A DNA stretch of 64,000 nt from NCBI GenBank assembly GCA_032622095.1, contig CP136066.1, positions 56,514,609-56,578,608 of the forward strand, given 5' to 3'. The notes under the pieces are model-generated. The model was not told the origin of the DNA. It was given only the letters and a program-made list of their open reading frames with translations, and did not search any database. This document shows positions 48,303 through 59,730 of this stretch, in pieces. Both the position numbers and the translations under genes were made by a program. The stretch's first letter is position 1. Each line of letters begins with the position of its first letter. This stretch comes from Siphonodentalium dalli. Lineage: Eukaryota > Mollusca > Scaphopoda > Gadilida > Siphonodentaliidae.

Positions 48303-49914
48303 AGGCCCGTTCCAAACGACGGATTTTTGTCGACTCGAATCTAATACCAGACCCACAATTGTATTAAATGCGTAAAAAATGCGACGTTTGAAACAATTAG
48401 ATCCGTGTCAGGCGCATCACAGACGAATCTCCGTCCAATTCAGACGAATCTTCGTCGGTGATGCGTCTGAAATCCGTCTTGGTTTCAAACGACGGATTTT
48501 TGACGACTCGAATCTAATACATGTGACGAGAAGAGCCGAAAGTTGCCGAAGAACGAATGCAAATGATATGATAATGATATGATAATGGTATAATAATGAG
48601 GGGGTTCCCCTTATCTGCCGAAATACCCACATGACGTCATTTGTCGCACGCTCTCTTTGTTATAAAGAAAGATATATCTATAAGCATTGCTTAGGTAACA
48701 TTGTGCAAATTGTAATTATTTTGGTAGTTTGATTCCTCAACGAACATGGCATGTCACTGACTCACATCTTATAATGGATATAGTATAAATGATTTATAAT
48801 AATCCATATATACCGGTATATTATAAGGGGTAGGAGTTGTAGCAACTGATTTATAATAATTCATATAGACCGATGTTCCTTATTGTAAGGAATAGGGGTG
48901 GTAGTCTCTGATGTATAATTATTAATATATACCGGTATTACTTATTATAAGGGGCAGAGGTGGTACCACTGATTTATAATAATTCATATATACCGGTATT
49001 ACTTATTATGAGGGGTATAGGGGTGGTAACCTCTTATTTATAATAATTCATATATTCAGGTATTACTTTTTATAAGGGGCAGAGTGGTAGCCTATGATTT
49101 ATAATAATTTATATATACCGGTATTCCTTATTATAAGGGGTAGGGGCCGTGGTAGCCTCAGATTTATAATAATTCATATGAACCGGTATTACTTATTATG
49201 AGGGGTCGGGATGGTAGCCTATGATTTATAATAATTCATAGATATCGGTATTCCTTATTATAAAGGATATAGGTGGTAGCCTATGATTTATAATTATTAA
49301 TATATTCCGGTATTCCTTATTATAAGGGGTAGGGGTGGTATACCACAGATCTTATTTATAAAAATTCATATGTACCGGCATTACTTATTATGAGGGGTAT
49401 AGGCGTGGTAACCTCTTATTTATAATAATTCGTATATTCCGGTATTCCTTATTATAAGGGTAGGGGTGGTAGTCTCTGATTTATAATAATTCTTGTAAAC
49501 CTGTATTTACATGCATGGTATACACATATATGGCAATTGGTTGCACGATATAACATTTATTTGTAGCGCCATTTATAGTATATTATATAACTATATGTAC
49601 TGAATACATCCTCATATACATACATATGCACATATATATATTCGCGCTGCAATCGCGCACATGTTTACACATAATTTATACTGTATTTTAGTATATATAT
49701 GTATAACATACCGGTATATATAGGCCTCTATATCTACGCGTGACCATTTTGTGACGGTAACCGGGAATCCACCTTTAAATAAATGGACCGATTTATTAGA
49801 TTCGACGCGACGAAGATGCGTTCGTCTGAAACAAAATTGACCGCAGTCGCATCACCGACGGATTTAATACAATTAGATTCGAGTCGACAAAAATCCGTCG
49901 TTTGGAACGGGCCT
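48303..49914. mobile_element. TIR element (1612 bp) with TA flanks carrying a minisatellite
   Basis: AGGCCCGTTCCAAACGACGG at the left is perfectly inverted at the right (CCGTCGTTTGGAACGGGCCT), the terminal repeat running about 43 bp. TA occurs directly outside both ends (48301-48302, 49915-49916), which fits a TA target duplication. A diverged second repeat of the terminal sequence lies at 48484-48520. The interior holds twelve tandem units of about 62 bp, and there is no ORF of note. Confidence 0.8.
48775..49500 (+). repeat. Minisatellite, twelve units of about 62 bp
   Basis: The phrase GATTTATAATAATTCATATA...CCGGTATT.CTTATTATAAGGGG recurs at 48791, 48848, 48910, 48971, 49035, 49095, 49161, 49223, 49285, 49353, 49418 and 49479. 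Units are 57-68 bp. All twelve lie inside the TIR element at 48303-49914. Confidence 0.9.
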
Positions 49915-50034
49915 TAGGTTGAAAAGTGCCACCTATCAACATTTCCCGTTGTCTCCTCTCACATGCTTCCGGTAGATTTGTGCACTGTAATACACTTACC
50001 AATGTCTATCTATCGATATTATTTGTTCGCAGAC

Positions 50035-50176
50035 ACTTCCCGGTGTCAACGGGTACATACATGAATGTCTCCCGACATCATCTGCTATATCGACGTACTC
50101 GGTGTCTTTAGATGTACATTATACGATCCCGGTCTATAACAAGAATACAAACTTGAATGTCCCCATGTAGTAATCA
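50035..50176 (+). repeat. Left part of a minisatellite split by the Helitron-like element
   Basis: CACTTCCCGGTGTC...CATACATGAATGTCTCCCGACATCATCTGCTATAT units, similar to those at 53016-53270. The last unit breaks off at ...GTAATCA, exactly where the element begins. Confidence 0.8.
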
Positions 50177-53015
50177 TCTATATCTATATTTGCGAATGTC
50201 TGTCTGTCTGTCTGTCTGTGTTCTATAGAAATTCACAGGGGACCATCCAGATGATGCCAAAGGGGTCTACTAGGAGTAGCTTTTTACGAGAAAGATAATG
50301 GTCGGGGTTAGAATTTTCTAAAGTGACGCCGTTGTTGTCAGGGGCAGAAAAGGGGGAGGGGCTGAACAAATATTTGTCGCCGATTGCCACCAAACTTATA
50401 TATAATCATCCCCATAATATGAGGAATCTAATGGCGTAGTTTAAATATGGCAAAAGTCGCGCCGTTCGCGTCAGGGCGCCCGGAAGGGGGGGGGGGGGGG
50501 ACAGATTTGTTTTCCTGTCGCCGATTGCCACGAAACTTACATATAATCATCCCCGTGATATGAAGAATCCAACGGTGTGGTTTAAATATGTCAAAAGTGG
50601 CGTCGTTTGAGTCAGAGATGAACGGAAGGGGAGAGGGGCACCAAATTTGATAAAACTATTTTTAGCGCTGATTTCCACCAAATTGATATATATTCTTCTT
50701 CATGATACAAGGAATCTAATTGTGCGATTTAACAACGCCAAATTGTTGTTTTTGGATGAGAGATTGGGAGGGGGTTGGCACTAAATTTGATAATAAGTCG
50801 CCGATTGCCACCACACTTATACAAAATCATCCCCATGGTATGAGGAGTCTAATGGTGTGGCTTTTATCTGTCAAATGTGGCCTCATTCGAGTCAGGGTTG
50901 CATTGAAAGGGACAGGGGCACCAAAATTGATGCACAATATTTTTAGCGCCAATTTCCACCAAATTGATACACGTTCTTATGCATGATACGAGGAATCTAA
51001 TCGTGATTTAAAGACGCCATAGTGGTGCTGTTTGGGTGAGAGATGGAGATGGGAGGGATTGGCACCAAATTTGATAAAAAAAAATTGTTTAGTCGCCGAT
51101 TATCACCAAACTTATAAACAATCATCTCCATGATACCAGGAGTGTAATCGTGTGGTTTAAGGATGTCACAAATGGGCCATTCGAGTCAGTGGTGTATAGA
51201 GATGAGAGGTACACAAAAAATGATATCTATATGTTTAGTGCCGATTTCCACCAGATTGATACACATTCTTCTCCGTGATACGAGGAATCTTATCGTGTGG
51301 TTTATATACACCAAATTGGTGCCCATATGGCTGAGAGATATGGGGACCTTAAATTTGATACGAATTTGTATACTCGCCAATTTTCACCAATTTCATATAT
51401 ATGCATCTCTAATCTCTAATGAGTCTTAGTGCGTGCAGCTTGAGTCCGAAATAGGGACGGGAGGGTCACCAAAACTAATACAAAATATTTTTAGTACCAA
51501 TTACCATCAAATTCAGACACGTTCTTCTCAAATGATACAATAAATAAAATCGTGCTGTCTGTCTGTCTTTTTGTCTGTCTGTGTGCGTTCTATATATATA
51601 ACTTCACGCGGTACAATCGAGATGACACCAAGGCGTTCTAAGAGGGGTAACTTTTTACAAGGAAGATAATGGTGCGGGTTAAAATTTTCTAAAATGACGC
51701 TGTTGGTGGGAGGGGAAATTTAAAAAATATGGTGAAATAGTTTTGTCGCTGATTTCCACCAAACGAATACATAATCACCTTCGCAATATGGCGTTGTTCG
51801 AGTCAGCGTTGCATCAACAATTGATTTAATAAACCAAATTCCACCAAATTCATACACGTTTTTCTCTAATGATATACCATGAATTAAATCACATTTGGTG
51901 TCGTTTGCGTCACGGATGACCAGCGGATGTGCACTATCATTGATAAGATTGCTATTCGCCTATATCCACATATAAGTTATATACAGTCACCAGGCCATCT
52001 CCATATCATTTTAAGTAGTTGGGCGTTCACATTTCACAATCCCGACAATGGTGACCCACATAAGTCACTTGAACAATTATATCTTCTTAACAGTCATATT
52101 TATATTGGAATGGCAATCAAGGCATTCACACAATGAGCTAGCAAAAAGAGATAACTAGAAGAAGCATTAAACGTATATTTATCATTCTATTGAAGAGATA
52201 CATATATTCGTGCAAACTGAGAGACCTCGAACCGTCAGAGGATTGCATATATATAATAACAAAATTTAGTCTGTTTCATTCAATACAGTTTCCACAAAAA
52301 GTTACAATTTGTCAAGAGATATGGAAGGCCTGTTCAAAAATAGTGGTCACAGTGTGAAGTCAAATATAGCTTCTTCTGATATACAAGGACATGCAGTTAG
52401 TAGCACAATACTTTTCAGGATCCTACCAATACTGACATCTGACAAGGGTTTTAGAACAGACTCATCGACTGACATAAACAACTCAAAATCTCGCTCTGTG
52501 CCTGGCCTATGTAGCTGATATATGAGCGCAGCAACAGTTCGTTTAAACTAAGAATATTTAGCCAATGTATAGCACCGTGAACAGAGGAGCACCTGGAAAT
52601 TTCTTTGAAACATCTGTATCTTCATGGAGATATGATAGCCAGGTGTCCTCGAGATCTTAGTCCAACCCACTAGATTGATTGATACATCTCAATATGTAAA
52701 ACCCAATTATCATCTTTTATCGAACTAATGTGTTTATGATGTTCATGTATCATATTATAACGTCTAGTGTATACGCAGTTGTAAATAAATAAATACTTCA
52801 TTATTGGTGGAACGGATTAATCGCGATAAATAGAATGACAATTGACAAGGTGAGCCACTACTTATATTCATTGACTGTAATAATCATGTTTTGTGATGCT
52901 ATTTGAATATACAATTTATGAGAAAACGTATAACACTTTAAGCAAGAGCATTCTCTATTCCCAACAAATATCCACAGCATACATTAACCTGGGCAACGCC
53001 GGGTAACCCTGCTAG
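50177..53015 (+). mobile_element. Helitron-like non-autonomous element, right copy (2839 bp)
   Basis: It begins TCTATATCTATATTTGCG and ends GGGTAACCCTGCTAG, between host A (50176) and host T (53016). It is the reverse-complement match of 1862-4647 along its whole length, differing by substitutions and small indels. Joining the two flanks gives ...ATCA|TCTGCAATATAG, which is the sequence of an intact unit in the surrounding minisatellite, so the ends are exact and no target bases were duplicated. It contains nine diverged modules of about 145 bp and no Rep/Hel coding region. Confidence 0.85.
50386..51560 (+). repeat. Nine tandem modules (120-150 bp) inside the right Helitron-like element
   Basis: The anchor CCACCAAAYTTATA / TTCCACCAAATTGATA occurs at 50386, 50527, 50673, 50807, 50953, 51101, 51245, 51382 and 51502, each followed by a CATGATACGAGGAATCTAAT-like phrase. 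Two anchor types (GCCACCAAACTTATA and TTCCACCAAATTGATA) broadly alternate in the first seven modules, which hints at a higher-order dimer. Confidence 0.85.
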
Positions 53016-53270
53016 TCTGCAATATAGAAGCTTCCCGGTGTCTATTGATTATACATACATGTACATGAATGTCTCCGACATCATATGCACAATGGTGTCC
53101 ATAGTATGGACGCTTCCTCGTGTCTATCGATTATAGATACACGAATGTCTCCCGACATCAACTGCAATATAGACACTTCCCGGTGTCTGCCGATTACATT
53201 TGCACTATATATATAGACGCTTCCTGGTTTATATACATGAATGCCTGCCGACATCATCTGCATCAAATTG
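53016..53270 (+). repeat. Right part of the split minisatellite
   Basis: Units of CTTCCCGGTGTCTATYGATTA...ATGAATGTCTCCCGACATCA, 50-75 bp each, start near 53030, 53105, 53171 and 53219. It continues the array interrupted at 50176. Confidence 0.8.
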
Positions 53271-53404
53271 GAAGTTTAATACTTCCATGAATATTCCTAC
53301 AGACCTACACCCAATCCAAACCCCATCCTCAATCTTAACCATTTCCATAACCCAAACCCTAACCATAACCATACCTATCCACAACCCATACCATAAGCAT
53401 ATGT

Positions 53405-53430
53405 CTTTTTTTTTTTTTTTTTTTTTTTTC
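53405..53430. repeat. Poly-T tract
   Basis: About 25 consecutive T bases. It could be the complement of a retroposed poly-A tail, but no adjoining retrocopy was recognised. Confidence 0.9.
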
Positions 53431-54276
53431 GAGCGTCTACTAAGCTGAGTAAGCTTGGGTATAGACACATTCCTCGAGTGTTGCCGAAAGTGGCAACTCT
53501 TTTGATCAGGTCGTGTGACCATTTGCACATGCATTTCTCTCGCCCTCTCACGCCTACCTCTTTCTCTCCATCTGCATCTTTCTTCGCTTCGATTCTCTCC
53601 CGGATTCTGTTCCTCTATACTGTTTGTTTTCTATTCAAACTTCTCCCTCCCTGCACTCATACGTCATGCATAACATAAATCTATTCCATGCCAATGAGAT
53701 TCATTACGCCCAATGCGGTGTAAACTGCGAGGCAATTCTGGTGAGGAGCTATGGAGATATGTGAAATTGACGATCATGCGCAAAGCGGGAATTTTCGGTT
53801 CCTTTGTTTTTGGAGAGAAGATTTTTACGGCTCTCAGAAGAACAATTTTACCAGCTTTCAACGCATATTCCAGTTAATTGTGCAGGATTATGAATCGCAG
53901 GCTTGTACCTTTACTATTCATTATTTTCCAAGTGTTCCTCTCCTGAATTTTATCAGTGTATAGTAATTTTTCTGTTTGAGTTTTGTTGGTTTATTCAAAT
54001 TTCACAATTTTATTGTTTACAAATTAGATTACAAGTTTGAATCTTTGATTTGAATCTGAGGCTTTGATCTAATAACCTGTTAACACTAACATTGTTATTG
54101 AGTTGACATCGTCAGCATATCGGTAAGTGCTAACTTATATAAGTCACAAGGGTTTACGATATAACAAAATACAGGTATGGATTCCCACTCCGAGTATCCG
54201 CTACATTCACAGTTCAATTGTCATCTTTGTTGTTTTGACATACGATCAAGTTGAAAGTTCAGACATTGTCGCAGAG

Positions 54277-56554
54277 ATGAATACCGAATCATCGGCCCAA
54301 ACCCCAATAACATATAACGGTAGCACACAATCAAACTATGAAACCCAGGCATTAGCATTCGCTCTGTCATTGGAGGGTCAACATAATGTATCGCAGGTGA
54401 CAATAGACAAAATAATGAGTTCCGTTGATCGCCTGGTACAATGTAATTTATCTGATTACAAAACTTCTATGAAAAGAAAGTTGTCAGAACATGGTATTGC
54501 TGATTTGGACAATATGTTTGAAGATATTCCAGTTCAAAATTTTCTTATTGATATAGATACATCCCAGAAAAGGTTGAAATATTATGAAAAAAGTGATGCT
54601 ATTCAAGTTCCATTCATAAGACCAGAACCAGTTGAATTGAGTTTTCAGCGAACTACGAAATGTGGACGGCTCGAGGCTGTAGTTAGTCTTGACAACTACA
54701 TTCCACTAGAACAGTCTTTGAAAGCATTGCTGGTGGAGTTGCCTAAAATCTGGCGTAATGTACAAAATCCCCATTTCTCGTCTAACTCTCATTATATGCG
54801 GTACATTTGTGATGGGGAATACTTTCAGACACACCCACTCCTCAAAGAAAATAGAACTGCATTACAATTTATCATCAACACTGATGATTTGGAAATTGTA
54901 AACCCTCTTGGCTCTCACACAAAAAAGCACAAAATTACAATGTTCTATTTTACTCTTGGTAATATTCCTCCTGAACTCAGATCCAAGTTGCAAGCTATTC
55001 AACTTATAGGTATTGCAGAGACACAATCCATTAGGAAAGACGGTTCTTTAACCAAATTTCTCAATGACTTTATATCTGTCGTAAACAAGTTATCAACTGA
55101 TGGGTTACAGTTACTTCTTCATGGAGAACATGTTACTTTGAAGGGTACTTTGGTAATTGTCCCAGCTGATACACTTGCTTCCCACTGGCTAGGAGGTTTC
55201 AAAGAGGGTGTAGCTTTTGCACGAAATAATTGTAGGAGTTGCTATACCACAGATTACAATAGATCATCAAGTGTCGCATAGGGTTGATGTAATTCACCGG
55301 TCACGATGTAGTCAACTTGATGAATTGACTCTGATGACTAGAACCTATTGGAGTAAAATATGGGGTATCAATCAGCCAAGTTGTTTGCTTGAGATTAAAG
55401 ATTTCAGTATTACATCTGGGATGGTTCAGAACCCAATGCATATTTTTCTCGAGGGTATTGTTCCCAAAGTCATGTCTTTGCTTTTGTACAGAGTTGCTAT
55501 AGTGGAAAGACTATTCAGTATTAAATGGCTCAACACACATATATCAGGTTTCTCGTATTCTTATCTGCATAAAAACAGTAAACCTGAAGCTACTTTTGAC
55601 CGAAATGCAGAAGGTGAAATTATTATAAGACAAAGTTCTTCAGCTGTCTGACTCTGTGCAATGTTCTTCCATTGATGATATCAACTAAGATCCCTCATGG
55701 GCACAGTTATTGGGTTAATATGTTGAAATTGATACAGCTTGTAATGATTTGCACCTGTTCATATTGTTCAAGATATACACCCCAGTTGTTGAGGCTAATG
55801 ATATGTAATTTTCTTGAAGAGTGTAAGAAACTTTACCCTAAGTCTTCATTCATTCCTAAAATGCATTATTTGGTACATCTTCCAAGACAAATGTCAATGT
55901 TTGGCCTACATCGACATCACTGGTATATGATGTTTGAGGCTAAACATGGCTTTTTTAAAGCCAAGAAATATACAAAGTTCAAAAATCTTCTTTGTCTATG
56001 GCTCGGCATCACCAAATATATATGGCCCATTGACAAATAAGCTAAGGGGGTTCTGGTGGAGAGAGTTTTTTGTATGGAGGAGATATGTGTCCAGAAGGGT
56101 CATATTATAATTTACTTGAAAAGTATCCTCAATTGAGTGAATGTTTACAATCGTTAAAGCAAATGAGTACAATTAATGAGCAGGCTGTTGGTGATCAGAA
56201 TGAGTTTGTTGTCTACTGTGTTGACTTTGTCCATATACATGGATTGGAGTATAGAAAAGGTTGTTCTTTAGTGAAAAGCTATGACGAAGTGAGTGACTGT
56301 CCTTCATTTTGAATTCTGGATAATATCTTTGTTTTCAATGAGTGTAAGTACTTCATCATAGAACTTACTGAAACACCATTTTTTGACACACACACTAATC
56401 ATTATGAAATTAACCCATCTGGTCAGTTTGAAGTACTCCCATTTTCTGATATGCAGTTCAAATGGCCTTTAGGTGTGTATGCACATGGCAATAGATACCG
56501 GTATGTTGTTCATAACTCAAACAGCCATACTTGTGAATTGCTTGACATGAATTA
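54277..56554 (+). pseudogene. Degraded DNA transposase gene (CACTA/EnSpm-related family common in marine invertebrates)
   Basis: The frame is open from 54127 to 55281, but similarity is expected from the Met at 54277, just after a CAG that could be a splice acceptor. Segments in order: a coiled region, YFTLGNIPPELRSKLQAIQL, GTLVIVPADTLASHWLGGFK with C-x-x-C, then (frame shifted, 55217-55651) SGMVQNPMHIFLEGIVPKVM, then (55672-56040) PKMHYLVHLPRQM and FEAKHGFFK, then 56070-56312 and an in-frame stop followed by more open sequence to 56554. At least two frame changes and two stops break it. Relatives usually carry M-H-D in the MHIFLEG segment, so a likely catalytic Asp has become Ile. The superfamily is a tentative call. 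No terminal repeats were found. Confidence 0.7.
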
Positions 56555-56935
56555 ACATACATTGGTGTCTGTTACAGTGTTTATAATTACATTGATACTG
56601 ATGAGTCATCAGCTTGGTATCAGGTGATTTTTTAGTGTCTGTGAGTCACAACCAGACTGGGCAAGCCCCTTAAATTGTCTGTGGACGGCACAAATTATCT
56701 TGTACTAGGTACATGTACCATATATATGTATATCGGCGAGTACATGTATACTGGTAGTTTACATGTGTTGTACCATTAAGGTTGGATGTACTTGTACTAT
56801 TGCAACAGAACGTATGGTAGTTACTGGTAATCTTGAATCAATCATTATCAATACTCAAGGCTTCCACTAGGTGAGTGGGATGTCCATAAAATACACACAA
56901 TTTCTTCTGACCAGTGACTAATGCCTCAAACTGTA

Positions 56936-57535
56936 ATAACATATCAAATGGTTTTACTGTTTACTATTTCATTTTGTGCGATATAAATTCAAAGAGTCAT
57001 TCCCAATAAAATGCAAAAATGCAAAATACATGTATCAGTGTTTGGGGTACAACGGGAAATACAAGCTTAAAGGTACTCAATCCGACTCAATGGTCCCATA
57101 TAATAAGATTCAAACAACAACAACAACAACATTTTTAGAAATGCCACTTCAGAACCAATTAATTGCCCAAAAATAATGCTAGCCACTGTCAACAATAATA
57201 TAAAATTGCCCGTGTTATTTATCAACTTTTGTCTATGTAATAACATATCAAATGGTTTTACTGTTTACTATTTCATTTTGTGCTATACAAATTCAAAGAG
57301 TCATTCCCAATAAAATGCAAAAATGCAAAATACATGTTTCAGTGTTTGGGGTACAACGGGAAATACAAGCTTAAAGGTACTCAATCCGATTCAATTGTCC
57401 CCATATAATAAGATTCCAACAACGACAACATTTTTAGAAATGCCACTTCAGAACCAATTAATTGCCCAAAAATAATGCTAACCACTGTCAACAATAATAT
57501 AAAATTGCCCGTGTTATTTATCAACTTTTGTCTAT
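56936..57535 (+). repeat. Two tandem copies of a unit of about 300 bp
   Basis: TAACATATCAAATGGTTTTA...GTGTTATTTATCAACTTTTG occurs at 56938-57236 and 57240-57536, differing at about ten positions. The unit includes AAAGGTACTCAATCCGA, which is also found at 25104. Confidence 0.9.
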
Positions 57536-57806
57536 GTCTGGCTCAGTTCATATTGTTCTTACCGAAAGAATGACCATTATTGCTCAGATCTCAATGGGAT
57601 TTGGTATGGATGTTCACTACTATAATGACATTCAGTAGAGGGTTCAATCGTTTTGTTCTGATTTTCCATTCCAGTTATTCATCTTTGTTTATATGGAATT
57701 TATGGAAATGTTGTCGTTTTGGACCGTCCGATGTCTCTTCGGGCTATAACGTGACAGTAATGCTCTGATTTCAATGAAATTTGGTATGTTCGCACTATGA
57801 GCACAT

Positions 57807-58649
57807 TCAATATATATATATATTCTTTATTGCCTCCTTTTGAGGAGAGATATAATTTGTACATGGTCATTTACAAATATGTTGTACATAAATCAAGAGA
57901 TCAAATCACAAGCACATGAACTCAATGTATAAATATAGACACGTGACGTTATAATGATCACATGCGAATGGTGTATAATTGTAAATACAATGTAAACATA
58001 GTACTCGTGTTCTCGAGTGCTGAACGTATAACTCGAAATATAGACTATTTATAAAACAAATTATACATAAAATGGATACGCAGAACGAAGTTACATATAT
58101 CACACCCGTGTGGTCGATGATCGTCACTAAGCAATATCTCACATGCATGAGCTTATTATGGTGATCCAATGTTATGCTTGGATAGACTAATTAGAATACC
58201 ACATTATATATATGTTGGGTGCAGAAAATAAATTTAGATATATCGCATCCGTGTGATCGCTGGTGGGCATCACCAAGGAATATCTCACATGCGAGAGGTC
58301 ATGACATTATTCGTTATGTATAGTATGCTTAGATAATTTAGAAAACAGATGATACACATGTTTGGTGCACAAAGCAGATGTATGTATCCATCACCCATAT
58401 AGCCGTCGAGTGACGGGCGTCACTAAAGAACACCTCACATGCGTGAGGTTGTTATGATAATAGTTAGGCACCATATACTATTTAGAAAATAAATTATATA
58501 TATATGTGTTAGCCTGCACACACAAAAAAAAATATATATAGATATGTATATCACAACCGTGTGATCAAATGAGGAGCAACACTACAGAAAATATTACATG
58601 CATTAGGTTCTAATGTTAACTCAGAAGTTTGGCTTGTATCCTGACATTG
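57807..58649 (-). other. 3' UTR and tail of the LINE
   Basis: This is non-coding sequence after the ORF2 stop. Phrases of the type GAGATATTCCTTGGTGATG / CACATGCGTGAGGT recur every 150 bp or so (58080-58570 on the + strand: GTGTGATCG..TCACTAAG..ATATCTCACATGC, about four times), so the UTR itself contains diverged tandem units. It ends with GCAATAAAG and an (AT)n run. Confidence 0.65.
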
Positions 58650-59730
58650 TCATATCAGTTGATATGTATTTGACACCAGTCTGGACATTGTCAGAAGAAA
58701 AGATGATGACACCTCGATAATCAGGTTGTGGCATTTCTGAATGGGATATGTTAAGTACGGATCCTCGGTCCCAAGCAGGATTGCTAGAAATTCATTTTTA
58801 GATAAGCCGTCCAAGTAGAACACTGAAACGCCGTTATGATTTAGTATTGTCCCCCATAACTGGTTCCTTAACATCAAAATTGCGTGGGCTGTACAGCAGA
58901 ACATTAAGTGATCAAGTTCGTTGTCGTATGCTTTGTAACACTGGTGGCAGGTCAAGTTATTTGGGTAGGTTGTTTTGTTGAGAAGTTTGGCCAAGTTATA
59001 GAATTTATCAGCTGCGTTTGGGTGACATTGAAAGAGTCTCCATATTTTCCATCCGGATAGGGGGTCACGGAGAACATGTTTGACAATAGAAAACCTTCTT
59101 TCGTTGGAAATATTTGCTTTCCACTGTGTCGTGTACGTTATCTTTACAACACTTTTAACGATTGTCTTCCATGACTTGTGATCAGGGAAGTTCCCGTGGA
59201 GTAGAAAGTTGTCAACGTGCACCATGAGTCCATACTGTTCAAGTAAAGGGAAAACATCAGAAACAAATCCGGAAGCTGGGCGACGAAATAGACGATACAG
59301 GTGTGCTTTGGAAATAAATAGTTTAAGCGGAGTTTGATGTCCAGGAGGAAGGTGAATCAACTGCCCCAGAAAGCACAGTTTGCGGGTATGTATTTCTCGT
59401 TGAACAGGAAGTTGTCCTACTAATCCAAGCGCAATATCAGTACTTGTGCGTTTTGGTAATTGCTGCGAGTATTTTACACACGTGCGCAGAGAACGTTCTA
59501 TTATGTTAACAGATGATTGTGTTTGAAGTGATGTGATTTCCGTGCCGTATAATGATTTGGGTAGGACAACGGTCCGTAATATGTGGTTCATTGTCAGAGG
59601 AGTAGCGTATTTAAGAGAGTCATTGCCAATCATAGAGAAGAAGGTTTTCCTAAGTTTTGCTGCGACGTCTGAAGCAAATGAGGAGCTACTTGCGAATTTT
59701 TCCTGACACAAGCCAAGGTGAACGCACCCT
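58650..59730 (-). pseudogene. LINE ORF2, C-terminal part (after frameshift)
   Basis: This frame continues ORF2 after an indel near 59735: CVHLGLCQEKFASSS gives the THLG-like motif that follows the RT palm. It then runs through the thumb and the C-terminal domain with an ERS.R.C.K....P.R motif and a Cys-His cluster, CHQCYKAYDNELDHLMFCC, about 100 residues from the end. The 353 codons are otherwise open. Confidence 0.8.
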
